A DNA stretch of 56,567 bases from Tolumonas sp008015085 (GTDB lineage: Bacteria; Pseudomonadota; Gammaproteobacteria; Enterobacterales; Aeromonadaceae), in assembly GCA_029265125.1 (NCBI GenBank), contig JAJUJX010000017.1, forward strand, positions 1 to 56,567. The letters run 5' to 3'. Under the pieces are notes generated by a model that worked only from the letters and a program-made list of their open reading frames with translations, searched no databases and was not told the origin of the DNA. The position numbers were made by a program, and so were the translations under genes. Of the stretch, positions 1 through 7,796 are shown in pieces. The number at the start of each line of letters is the position of its first letter. The first letter of the stretch is position 1.

Positions 1-1
1 A

Positions 2-85
2 AAAATGTGCTGTGGCCGAACGCCAATGGAAACATTTATTGATGGTAAAAAAGTCTGGGAAGAAAAGAATTTGAACCAGATTTAA
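2..85 (+). mobile_element. C-terminal end of an IS481-family transposase (partial)
   Basis: The reading frame entering from the left edge gives 27 residues and a TAA stop. It contains CCGRTPMETF followed by DGKKVWEEKN, a tail I associate with DDE transposases of the IS481 family. The rest of the gene lies outside the window, so completeness cannot be judged. The DNA after the stop, to about 141, carries CTGACAG and its inverted copy CTGTCAG and probably includes the right end of the element. The family call rests on recalled similarity of a short tail. Confidence 0.65.
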
Positions 86-252
86 TCTGACAGACACCCA
101 TTAAAAATCGGTAACTGTCAGATCATGTCTGAACTAGTACAAATAAGCGTTTGCAGAATCTGTAGAATTTACCTTGTAACACTGACATTCTATATTTTCT
201 ATTATGCAGAGACCGCCTTTAAGGCGGTCTCTCTTTTATTAATTCTCGATTT
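86..252. other. Probable IS right end and intergenic spacer downstream of glgC
   Basis: No gene is supported here. The first part, to about 141, is probably the non-coding right end of the IS481-type element; the outermost bases would be near ACTAGTACA. The rest is AT-rich spacer holding the hairpin at 208-232. The exact element end and any target duplication cannot be fixed because the left end is not in the window. Confidence 0.4.
208..238 (+). terminator. Strong hairpin terminator beyond the 3' end of glgC
   Basis: A near-perfect stem (AGAGACCGCC against GGCGGTCTCT, with TTTAA between) is followed on the plus strand by CTTTTATT. The U-rich side faces rightward transcription, so it would stop read-through from the IS element. 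It may also fold at the end of the leftward glgC transcript, though the U-tract there is weak. Confidence 0.75.
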
Positions 253-1548
253 TTACTCTTTCAATTTATCAATCATCGACCGGGTCACCAGCACAACCCC
301 ATTTTCGCTTCGATGGAATCTGCGAGCATCTTCAGCCGGGTTTTCACCAATGATGGTTCCCGGTGGGATATCGCAATGCTTATCAATAATAACCTTTCTT
401 AAGCGAGCTCCTCTACCAATCACGACATCAGGGAAAATTACAGCCCCATCGAGTGTGCACCCAGAATGAACCCGGACACCTGAGAACAGCACCGAATTAT
501 GGATGATCGAACCACTAACAATACATCCTCCAGAAATAACCGAGTTCAGCGTACTACCTGACTGCCCCATATAATCCTGAACAAATTTCGCTGGTGGTAA
601 CTGGCGCTGATTAGTCCAGATTGGCCAACTGTCGTCATAAACATCGAGTTCAGGCACAACAGAAGCCAGATCCATGTTCGCTTCCCAGAAAGAATCAACC
701 GTCCCGACATCACGCCAATAACATTGCCCTTCCCGATCTTCATCATGATTTTTACAACCCACACAAGACATGCTGAAAGGATGAGCGAAAGCAACTCCCT
801 GTTTCACAACTTTAGGAATAATATCCATACCAAAATCGCGACGGGAACCTTCATCAAGCTGATCTTCATTCAGTAATTGATACAAATAATCAGCATCAAA
901 AACATAAACCCCCATTGAAGCCAGTGAAACATTAGGGTTTCCAGGAATCGTTGGCGGTTCAGCTGGTTTTTCCACAAACTGAGTGATCTGGCGGTTATCA
1001 TCAATATCCATGACACCAAATGCTGTTGCTTCTGCTTTTGGCACTTCAATACATGCAACCGTCACTTTGCCACCTAAACGAACATGATCAAGCAACATGC
1101 TTGCGTAGTCCATTTTGTAGACATGATCACCTGCCAGAACTAACACGTACTTAGGATTATAATCCCTGATAATATCTACGTTTTGGTATACAGCATCAGC
1201 TGTACCCCGGTACCAATTCACTTCATCCAGCCGTTGTTGTGCCGGGAGTAAATCGATAAATTCATTCATCTGATAGCGCAGGAATGACCAGCCGGCCTGA
1301 AGATGGCGGAGTAAACTGTGAGACTTATACTGTGTAACAACACCTACGCGGGAAATACCGGAATTGATACAATTAGAAAGCGCAAAATCAATAATGCGGA
1401 ATTTGCCACCAAAATGCACTGCAGGTTTAGCTCTGTTATCAGTCAACTGCTTTAAACGACTGCCTCTTCCTCCAGCTAATACCAATGCCAGTGTCTGGTT
1501 GATTGCTTCCCTTGCCTGCGTCATGCCTTGTGGATCTACAGAAACCAT
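253..1548 (-). CDS. glgC: Glucose-1-phosphate adenylyltransferase (ADP-glucose pyrophosphorylase)
   Basis: It makes ADP-glucose from ATP and glucose-1-phosphate, the committed step of bacterial glycogen synthesis, in the cytoplasm. The chosen ATG at 1548 has a GGGAGG ribosome binding site seven bases upstream and gives 431 residues, equal to E. coli GlgC; a TTG seven codons earlier is less likely. Visible motifs are the nucleotide loop GGRGSRL (26-32), the KPAVHFGGKFR effector region (41-51), AGDHVYK (139-145), FVEKP (191-195) and WRDVGT (278-283), then the left-handed beta-helix domain that binds allosteric effectors. A short stretch at residues 262-276 carries three cysteines (CVGC, then C276) where E. 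coli has a shorter loop. No other glg genes are adjacent. It is divergent from the CsrD-like gene. Confidence 0.96.
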   Translation of the reverse strand: MVSVDPQGMTQAREAINQTLALVLAGGRGSRLKQLTDNRAKPAVHFGGKFRIIDFALSNCINSGISRVGVVTQYKSHSLLRHLQAGWSFLRYQMNEFIDLLPAQQRLDEVNWYRGTADAVYQNVDIIRDYNPKYVLVLAGDHVYKMDYASMLLDHVRLGGKVTVACIEVPKAEATAFGVMDIDDNRQITQFVEKPAEPPTIPGNPNVSLASMGVYVFDADYLYQLLNEDQLDEGSRRDFGMDIIPKVVKQGVAFAHPFSMSCVGCKNHDEDREGQCYWRDVGTVDSFWEANMDLASVVPELDVYDDSWPIWTNQRQLPPAKFVQDYMGQSGSTLNSVISGGCIVSGSIIHNSVLFSGVRVHSGCTLDGAVIFPDVVIGRGARLRKVIIDKHCDIPPGTIIGENPAEDARRFHRSENGVVLVTRSMIDKLKE

Positions 1549-1849
1549 ATACACCTCCCGTGATAACAACTAAAAACACGTTTGGTTGCCAAATGGAGCG
1601 AACTATTTGTTATCAGTCCATTGCAACGATTCCATAATGAGCCTGAAGTGGCAAAGGTTCCATTCGGAAGATCACGAATCTGATGTTAGTAAGAACTAAA
1701 ATCCAGTTTTGGAACACAGAGCACATAGATTTCCAAACAAAACTCATCGTTAAGAGTTCACATCTGAATTGAATCATGTATGTTTATGTTACACACACGA
1801 AAAGAATGAAAACCGAGCACAACGAATTAAGAAAACAAAGGAGCTAGGG
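1549..1849. promoter_or_regulatory. Divergent control region between glgC and the CsrD-like gene
   Basis: About 300 bases without a supported gene separate two divergent genes and must hold both promoters. The glgC leader ends in GGGAGG, which contains the GGA core used by CsrA at the E. coli glgC ribosome binding site. A weak in-frame TTG at 1769 could extend the downstream protein, but it lacks a ribosome binding site. I could not place promoters with confidence. Confidence 0.45.
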
Positions 1850-3430
1850 ATGAAGCAGCCTAATATTTATAAAAAGCAGTGGATATCCTTTTTTATCGTC
1901 TTACTGATAGCGATCGCATCCACTGCATTTATTCTTTATCGAATCCCCTTAACAACCACTCAGGATCAGTTTTTCTGGATTTCTGCTGTTATTATTAGTG
2001 CCCTGTTTCTTATACATTTAGCTAATAGCTATTATCTGAAAAATGCTGAAAAGCAACTCGCCTCAGCACTTTCAGACAATCTCACACCGCCTGTTGAATT
2101 ACCTCTTCTGGCACTCACTATCCAGCAAAAACAGGCTTTGATAGATAAAGATGTTGAGACATTCCGTCATATAAATGCAGAACTTACAGTTAAAGCATCA
2201 CTGGATAATCTCACCAATCTTCAAAATCGTAGTGCTTTTCGTAAAGAGCTAAATGATTTCCTACAGAAAGAATCTACGGCTGAACAAGCATGCCTATGCC
2301 TGATCCGCGCAACAGAATTAACTACGATCAATCGCCATCGAGGACGAATTGCCGGAGACCAATATCTTTTGGCTTTAGCTGAGATCATTAGATATGTTGG
2401 CAAAAAATTTGCCACAACACATCTTTATCGCCTTTCAAGCAGTGATTACGCAATTTTAATATTCAATTCTCAGGCATCTGTTGCGCCTATATTGGGAAAA
2501 GAATTAAAGCAGTTATTTGACAATTTTCAGCTACAAATGACTATGGATAGTGTCGCTTATAGCGGTATCACTTTCCTGTCACCTGGCGAGCAACCTGAGC
2601 AGCCTTTGTGCAGGGCTGATCTTGCGCTGGCCAAAGCTCAGACTAGTGTTACCAATGGCTGGTTTATTCAAGCAGATGATGCAAATGATGCTTTTCAAGG
2701 TGAAAGCCACTGGCAGGAAACAATCCGGTTTATCATTAACTCCGGCAATATTGGATTTGTGGGACAAAGCATTTTGCCGTTGAATATGGCAATTCACAAC
2801 TATACCCAGATCATTCCTCGTTTTGCCGGACATAACAAGCAATTGATCCCTTATGACACCGTCTATGCCATGGCGATGCGGCATGGACTAATGGATAAAC
2901 TGGAAAAATTAGTGATTGAAGGTGCGCTACGTCAGAAAAAACGAAATCCGGAGCAAGCTGCCAGATGGGGTATGAACTTAAGTGCGAATGCATTATTCGA
3001 TACCTCATTTATGAATTGGCTTGAACAGCTGTTGATCAGAGAACAGGAAACTGCACCAGGTTTTGTCTTTGAGATTGATGAAGAAATACTGGAATGCCAC
3101 TTGCCAGCCAGCATCCGTATGTTTGAAATGTTACGCCGAGTAGGTAGCCGTTCGTGTATTTCAAAGTTTGGTCGAGGGTTAGGATCATTCCGTCTATACC
3201 GAGAGTTACGGCCAGACTATATCAAGTTGGATTCAGATTTAACTGATACGCTGCAACATGATGGTGCCAGTCAGCAGTTTATCCGTATGATTATAGAAAT
3301 TTCGCATCGCTTAGGCTGCATGGTCATCGCCGGAGGTGTTGAAAGTATGGTTCAAAGAGAAATGCTAGAACACATGTATGTTGATGCAATTCAAGGGCAG
3401 CTTGTATCTAAAACCATTTCTATTGACTAA
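1850..3430 (+). CDS. csrD: Membrane-anchored degenerate GGDEF/EAL protein, CsrD (MshH)-like
   Basis: CsrD in E. coli directs RNase E-dependent decay of the CsrB/CsrC sRNAs and does not make or break cyclic di-GMP. The ATG at 1850 follows AAGGAG and gives 526 residues. Two hydrophobic helices (about 12-31 and 42-59) are joined by only about ten residues. A GGDEF-like domain starts near LDNLTNLQNR (118-127), but the signature is SSSDY (196-200). The EAL-like domain (about 295-525) lacks EAL: the site reads YTQII, the usual DDFG is SKFG (438-441), and only IKLD and GGVE remain. This double degeneracy is the hallmark of CsrD/MshH. It is shorter than E. coli CsrD (about 646), mainly because the periplasmic part is missing. 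The position beside glgC, a classic CsrA target, fits. Symbol by similarity; orthology is not proven. Confidence 0.72.
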   Translation: MKQPNIYKKQWISFFIVLLIAIASTAFILYRIPLTTTQDQFFWISAVIISALFLIHLANSYYLKNAEKQLASALSDNLTPPVELPLLALTIQQKQALIDKDVETFRHINAELTVKASLDNLTNLQNRSAFRKELNDFLQKESTAEQACLCLIRATELTTINRHRGRIAGDQYLLALAEIIRYVGKKFATTHLYRLSSSDYAILIFNSQASVAPILGKELKQLFDNFQLQMTMDSVAYSGITFLSPGEQPEQPLCRADLALAKAQTSVTNGWFIQADDANDAFQGESHWQETIRFIINSGNIGFVGQSILPLNMAIHNYTQIIPRFAGHNKQLIPYDTVYAMAMRHGLMDKLEKLVIEGALRQKKRNPEQAARWGMNLSANALFDTSFMNWLEQLLIREQETAPGFVFEIDEEILECHLPASIRMFEMLRRVGSRSCISKFGRGLGSFRLYRELRPDYIKLDSDLTDTLQHDGASQQFIRMIIEISHRLGCMVIAGGVESMVQREMLEHMYVDAIQGQLVSKTISID

Positions 3431-3470
3431 GGTTTAATGAAAGATCTCCTGCATTTTCATGCAACTAAAG

Positions 3471-3498
3471 TTGCAATTTACAGGAGGTCTGATACTAT
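3471..3498 (+). promoter_or_regulatory. Probable sigma-70 promoter of the 4.5S RNA gene
   Basis: TTGCAA (3471-3476) and TACTAT (3493-3498) are separated by 16 bases and followed by the GC-rich discriminator CACCGCG, a feature of stable-RNA promoters under stringent control. A start near 3505 would leave a short 5' leader for RNase P to remove before the mature end at about 3516. Confidence 0.6.
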
Positions 3499-3515
3499 CA
3501 CCGCGTTTCTGTGAT

Positions 3516-3627
3516 GACGGCCTGATGGGTCCTCTCGCATCAATAGTTCGTGAACCCGGTCAGGTCCGGAAGGAAGCAGCCGCAACGAACGACTTGAGTG
3601 CCGAGATGTGGCTTATCAGGCCGTCGC
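3516..3627 (+). ncRNA. ffs: Signal recognition particle 4.5S RNA
   Basis: This is the RNA scaffold of the bacterial signal recognition particle; it binds Ffh and targets nascent membrane proteins. The highly conserved apical sequence GGTCAGGTCCGGAAGGAAGC lies at about 3559-3578. The ends GACGGCCTGAT (3516-3526) and ATCAGGCCGTC (3615-3625) pair to form the closing stem of a single long hairpin, and the total of about 110 bases matches the E. coli RNA. The gene runs toward fadR and ends only a few bases from its stop codon. The end coordinates are good to a few bases. Confidence 0.96.
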
Positions 3628-3632
3628 CCTTT

Positions 3633-4346
3633 TCAGCTGGCAAAAACGGCCGGATCACTTAGATTCGTTCTTAATTCCTGCCAAATCTTCGTTGAATTCA
3701 ATCCATATTGACGAACAGTCGCTCTAGCCGATTCTAACTGGCCGCTTTCTGCAATTGCTGTCAGCTCATCATAAAATTTCATTGCCAGCTCACGAGCGGC
3801 AGAGTCAGTGAAATAATAACGCCCTACCCGTCGATACAGGCTTTTGAATCCATTAAAGATTAGTGCATAAATCGGATTACCAGACGCAATCGCAAGGACA
3901 TGATAAAGACGATAGTCATAATCAACGTACCCTTCAGGAGAATCAGCCAATGCCGTTCGCTCAGCCAAGACTGACAGCACAGATGCTAAATCACGCTTGA
4001 GGGCGGAATGGATAAAAATAACGCTGATATTGGTGCGGGCTGAAAATAATTGTTCAACCAGTTGAGGTAATTTTTCCTGCTCCAGTTTAGCAATCGTATC
4101 CAGAATATTCAGACTGGATGTTTCCCAAAAATTGTTCACTCGCGTCGGCTTGCCATGCTGTATCGTCAACCAGCCATCTCTGGCCAGTCGCTGCAGCACT
4201 TCACGTAATGTGGTGCGAGTGACACCTATAACTTCTGATAACTCCCGCTCTGCCGGTAAAATAGATCCCGGTGCATAACGATGATTCCAGATAGATTTGA
4301 TGATGTACTCTTCTGCGATCCCTGCAGGACTCTGAGCCTTAAACAC
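3633..4346 (-). CDS. fadR: Fatty acid metabolism transcriptional regulator FadR
   Basis: FadR is a GntR-family dimer that represses fatty acid degradation genes and activates unsaturated fatty acid synthesis; long-chain acyl-CoA releases it from DNA. The winged helix-turn-helix (about 5-75) is almost identical to E. coli FadR, including ERELSEVIGVTRTTLREVLQ and RDGWLTIQHGKPTRVNNFWE, followed by the helical acyl-CoA domain (about 80-230) with ASGNPIYALIFNG. The length of 237 matches the family (239). The start is GTG at 4346; no better ATG lies upstream and an AAGG is about 12 bases away. The gene is monocistronic and convergent with ffs. Confidence 0.95.
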   Translation of the reverse strand: MFKAQSPAGIAEEYIIKSIWNHRYAPGSILPAERELSEVIGVTRTTLREVLQRLARDGWLTIQHGKPTRVNNFWETSSLNILDTIAKLEQEKLPQLVEQLFSARTNISVIFIHSALKRDLASVLSVLAERTALADSPEGYVDYDYRLYHVLAIASGNPIYALIFNGFKSLYRRVGRYYFTDSAARELAMKFYDELTAIAESGQLESARATVRQYGLNSTKIWQELRTNLSDPAVFAS

Positions 4347-4481
4347 GATGTGTGGCCTTATATTGTTGACACAACAGGATCATAACAAAGCAGAAAGAGA
4401 GTGAACAGGTAACACCAACAAATTCAAACTTTATTTGTTAACTGAATCAATGGGAGCTTTGAATAAGCTCCCTGAATAGCG

Positions 4482-4817
4482 TTACTCTGCGGCTGCCTGA
4501 TGTTTAGCATGTGCAGCTTTAACCAATGCTTGCAATTCGCCCTGCTGGAACATTTCCAGCATGATGTCACAACCACCGATTAACTCTCCTTCAACCCATA
4601 GCTGAGGGAAGGTTGGCCAGTTAGCATAATTAGGCAACTCTGCACGGATGTCAGGATTTTGTAAAATATCTACATACGCAAAAGGCACGCCACAGGCCAT
4701 TAACGCTTGTGACGCCTGAGAAGAGAAACCACAACTTGGCAGCTTAGGTGAACCCTTCATATAGAGCAGAATGGTATTTTCTGCGATTTGTTGTTTGATC
4801 TTCTCAATGGTATCCAT
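4482..4817 (-). CDS. grxD: Monothiol glutaredoxin (Grx4 type)
   Basis: Monothiol glutaredoxins bind and transfer [2Fe-2S] clusters and take part in iron homeostasis together with BolA-like proteins. The 111-residue protein has the single-cysteine active site CGFS (C29-S32), the cis-proline segment WPTFPQLW and the glutathione-contacting GGCDI. The ATG at 4817 follows GAGAGG. It stands alone, divergent from sodB across about 235 bases, so two iron- and redox-related genes share a control region. E. coli also carries grxD close to sodB. Confidence 0.94.
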   Translation of the reverse strand: MDTIEKIKQQIAENTILLYMKGSPKLPSCGFSSQASQALMACGVPFAYVDILQNPDIRAELPNYANWPTFPQLWVEGELIGGCDIMLEMFQQGELQALVKAAHAKHQAAAE

Positions 4818-5052
4818 GACGACCTCTCTGACTAAAACACTTGCAATTTTACGCTATATTCCCAGCTAAACAACGCTACCTTTTATAGGGTTATACCCCA
4901 AAATCTTATATACGTATCTTGTTACAAAATAGATGTATAGAAATTGTTAAATTTTTCACTACAAAATGTAGTGCACAAGAGATATATTTGCTATAAATCA
5001 ATTTATACATAAGGTCTGACCAATAGACCCTAATCAACGAGGAGAGTTTGCA
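4818..5052. promoter_or_regulatory. Divergent grxD/sodB control region with two palindromes
   Basis: An AT-rich region with a perfect 7-base inverted repeat CACTACA-AAA-TGTAGTG at 4957-4973 and, closer to sodB, the palindrome GGTC-T-GACC at 5013-5021, which matches the core of the FadR operator. Neither has been tested; the regulator of the first is unknown to me. I see no clear Fur box. Confidence 0.4.
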
Positions 5053-5634
5053 ATGGCTTTTGAATTACCGGCCCTGCCTTACGAAAAAAATGCACTGGAA
5101 CCCCACATTTCTCAGGAAACGCTGGAATATCACTACGGCAAACACCACAACACTTACGTTGTGAATCTGAATAATCTGGTACCTGGTACTGAATTTGAAA
5201 ACAAAACGCTGGAAGAAATCGTAAAAACTTCTTCTGGTGGTATTTTCAACAACGCAGCTCAGGTTTGGAACCATACTTTCTACTGGCATTGCTTAGCACC
5301 AAACGCAGGTGGCGAGCCTACTGGCGCACTGGCTGATGCGATTGTTGCTGCTTTTGGTTCATTCGATAAATTCAAAGAAGAATTTACAAAATCAGCAGTA
5401 ACCAATTTCGGTTCAGGCTGGACTTGGTTAGTGAAAAAAGCAGACGGCTCTCTGGCTCTGCAAAATACCTCTAATGCTGGTTGCCCACTGACTGATGGTG
5501 TGACGCCTATTCTGACTGTAGACGTTTGGGAACATGCCTATTACATCGACTTCCGTAATCTGCGTCCTAAATATATGGAAGCATTCTGGGCTCTGGTTAA
5601 CTGGGATTTTGCTGCGAAAAACTTTGCGGCTTAA
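5053..5634 (+). CDS. sodB: Iron superoxide dismutase
   Basis: This cytoplasmic enzyme converts superoxide to hydrogen peroxide and oxygen. The 193 residues align end to end with E. coli SodB. The iron ligands are in place: H27 (EYHYGKHH), H74 (VWNHTFYW), D157 and H161 (DVWEHAYY). Residues NFGSGW and the FNNAAQ region follow the Fe-type rather than the Mn-type pattern. The ATG has GGAGAG upstream. It is monocistronic, with a terminator at 5659. In E. coli the leader is a RyhB sRNA target; I cannot verify pairing here. Confidence 0.96.
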   Translation: MAFELPALPYEKNALEPHISQETLEYHYGKHHNTYVVNLNNLVPGTEFENKTLEEIVKTSSGGIFNNAAQVWNHTFYWHCLAPNAGGEPTGALADAIVAAFGSFDKFKEEFTKSAVTNFGSGWTWLVKKADGSLALQNTSNAGCPLTDGVTPILTVDVWEHAYYIDFRNLRPKYMEAFWALVNWDFAAKNFAA

Positions 5635-5658
5635 TTACTAAAGGTTATACCAATAAGA

Positions 5659-5684
5659 AAGGCGCCAACTTGGCGCCTTCTTTG
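5659..5684 (+). terminator. Bidirectional terminator between sodB and sucD
   Basis: AAGGCGCCA (5659-5667) pairs with TGGCGCCTT (5671-5679) and is followed by CTTTGTTT. The genes on both sides converge here, so it probably ends both transcripts. Confidence 0.8.
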
Positions 5685-5702
5685 TTTACATATAGAAATA
5701 TG

Positions 5703-6578
5703 TCATTTCCACCCGGTCACTTCACGCAGACCAGCGGCAATGTCAGCCAGTGAGCGTACTGTCTTCACGCCCGCCTCTTCCAGTGCAGCAAATTTCTCTG
5801 CCGCCGTGCCTTTGCCGCCAGCTATAATGGCACCCGCATGACCCATACGCTTACCAGCAGGAGCAGTTACACCTGCGATGTAAGAAACCACCGGTTTAGT
5901 GACGCTAGCTTTAATAAACGCAGCCGCTTCTTCTTCTGCTGTACCGCCTATTTCACCGATCATCACGATCGCTTCAGTTTGCGGATCGTCCTGGAACAGT
6001 TTCAGAATATCAATAAAGTTAGAGCCCGGAATAGGGTCGCCGCCGATCCCCACGCAAGTGGACTGACCAAAACCGGCATCTGTAGTTTGTTTCACCGCTT
6101 CATAAGTCAGCGTACCAGAGCGAGATACAATACCCACTTTGCCCGGCAGGTGAATATGCGCCGGCATGATGCCGATTTTGCATTCGCCCGGGGTAATGAC
6201 ACCCGGACAGTTCGGCCCTATCATTCGTACACCGGTCTCTTCCAGACGGCATTTCACCTGCAACATATCCAGCGTCGGAATACCTTCAGTGATACATACA
6301 ATCAGCTGAATGCCGGCATCAATCGCTTCCAGAATGGCATCTTTACAGAATGGAGCAGGTACGTAGATAACCGATGCTGTCGCGCCGGTTGCTTCCACTG
6401 CATCACGCACCGTATTAAATACTGGTAAACCCAGATGCGTCGTTCCGCCTTTACCCGGAGACACACCTCCAACCATTTGTGTACCGTAGGCAATCGCTTG
6501 TTCTGAATGGAAGGTACCCTGTGAACCGGTAAATCCCTGACAGATCACTTTAGTCTCTTTGTTGATCAGAACGCTCAT
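5703..6578 (-). CDS. sucD: Succinyl-CoA synthetase, alpha subunit
   Basis: With SucC it converts succinyl-CoA to succinate while forming ATP (or GTP) in the TCA cycle. The protein (291 residues) has the CoA-binding fold with GFTGSQGTFHSEQ (15-27), a PNCPGVI segment (122-128) and the phosphorylated histidine in GHAGAI (H247), the counterpart of E. coli H246. The start overlaps the sucC stop by four bases, showing tight translational coupling. It is the last gene of sucABCD. Confidence 0.96.
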   Translation of the reverse strand: MSVLINKETKVICQGFTGSQGTFHSEQAIAYGTQMVGGVSPGKGGTTHLGLPVFNTVRDAVEATGATASVIYVPAPFCKDAILEAIDAGIQLIVCITEGIPTLDMLQVKCRLEETGVRMIGPNCPGVITPGECKIGIMPAHIHLPGKVGIVSRSGTLTYEAVKQTTDAGFGQSTCVGIGGDPIPGSNFIDILKLFQDDPQTEAIVMIGEIGGTAEEEAAAFIKASVTKPVVSYIAGVTAPAGKRMGHAGAIIAGGKGTAAEKFAALEEAGVKTVRSLADIAAGLREVTGWK

Positions 6579-7744
6579 GCTACTGCCTCCGCTGCTTTGA
6601 CTACCTGTACTGCCGCGTCGGTCAGACTGGTTGCTGCAATAATATTTAATCCGCTCTCTGCCAGTTTCTTAGAACCTAAATCGGCATTGTTACCTTCAAG
6701 ACGAACCACAACCGGAACTTTGACACCCACTTCGGCCACCGCGCCGATAACGCCGTCGGCGATCAGGTCACAACGAACGATACCACCGAAGATATTGACC
6801 AGTACGGCTTTCACTTTGCTGTCTGACAGAATGATTTTGAAGGCTTCAGTTACTCGTTCTTTAGTTGCGCCACCGCCCACATCAAGGAAGTTGGCAGGCA
6901 GACCACCGTGGTGTTTGATGATATCCATGGTGCCCATCGCCAAACCAGCGCCGTTCACCATACAGCCGATATTACCGTCCAGTGCGACATAATTCAGATC
7001 CCAGCGCGCCGCTTCGACTTCACGAGGATCTTCCTGGGTTTCATCATTCCAGGCTTTCAGTTTAGGCTGACGATAGAGTGCATTACTGTCGATGTTGATT
7101 TTGCCATCCAGACACAGCAGGTTACCTTCGCCAGTGATCACCAGCGGGTTGATTTCCAGCAAAGATAAATCACAGGCGGTGAACATTTTGCCCAGCCCCA
7201 TGAAGATTTTAGTGAACTGTTTCAGCTGTTCGGCATTCAGACCCAGTTTGAAGCCCAACTCACGCGCCTGATAAGGCTGCGGGCCAGTCAGTGGATCTAA
7301 CGTCGCTTTGTGGATCAATTCAGGCGTATTGTGAGCGACCGTTTCGATGTCCATGCCACCTTCAGTTGAGGCCATAAACACTACACGGCGGGAACTACGA
7401 TCGACAACCGCGCCCAGATAAAGTTCTTTAGCAATGTTACCGCAGGTTTCAACCAGAATGGTGTTAACCGGCTGACCATTAGCGTCCGTTTGATAAGTGA
7501 CCAGACGTTTGCCCAGCCAATGTTCAGCGAACGCGCGAACATCCTGCTCACAAGTGGCCACTTTTACACCACCCGCTTTACCACGGCCACCCGCATGAAC
7601 CTGGCACTTCACGACCCATTTATCACCACCCAGTTTTTTAGTGGCCGCAACCGCTTCGTCAGCAGAAACACAGGGAATGCCTGAAGGCACAGGCAGGCCG
7701 TAGTCAGCAAATAATTGCTTGGCCTGATATTCATGCAAATTCAT
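6575..7744 (-). CDS. sucC: Succinyl-CoA synthetase, beta subunit
   Basis: This is the ATP-grasp subunit that binds nucleotide and, with SucD, carries out substrate-level phosphorylation. It begins MNLHEYQAKQLFADYG as in E. coli and has 389 residues (E. coli 388). The ATP-grasp features KCQVHAGGRGKAGGVK (48-63), EINPL (about 197-201) and the C-terminal CoA-ligase domain with NIFGGI are visible. It lies 52 bases after sucB with a hairpin in the gap and overlaps sucD by four bases. Confidence 0.96.
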   Translation of the reverse strand: MNLHEYQAKQLFADYGLPVPSGIPCVSADEAVAATKKLGGDKWVVKCQVHAGGRGKAGGVKVATCEQDVRAFAEHWLGKRLVTYQTDANGQPVNTILVETCGNIAKELYLGAVVDRSSRRVVFMASTEGGMDIETVAHNTPELIHKATLDPLTGPQPYQARELGFKLGLNAEQLKQFTKIFMGLGKMFTACDLSLLEINPLVITGEGNLLCLDGKINIDSNALYRQPKLKAWNDETQEDPREVEAARWDLNYVALDGNIGCMVNGAGLAMGTMDIIKHHGGLPANFLDVGGGATKERVTEAFKIILSDSKVKAVLVNIFGGIVRCDLIADGVIGAVAEVGVKVPVVVRLEGNNADLGSKKLAESGLNIIAATSLTDAAVQVVKAAEAVA

Positions 7745-7765
7745 GTTAATAGTCCGTTATTAAGG

Positions 7766-7784
7766 GAGCGGCCCAATGCCGCTC
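7766..7784 (-). other. Intercistronic hairpin between sucB and sucC
   Basis: GAGCGGC and GCCGCTC form a seven-base stem with a five-base loop. No U-tract follows on the minus strand, so it is more likely an RNA processing or stability element than a terminator. Confidence 0.5.
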
Positions 7785-7796
7785 TCATTCGTTATA

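Noticed and set aside
125..469. 114-residue open frame on the plus strand
   Set aside because: It overlaps the glgC 3' end on the opposite strand, has no ribosome binding site and its second half is antisense to a clear protein.
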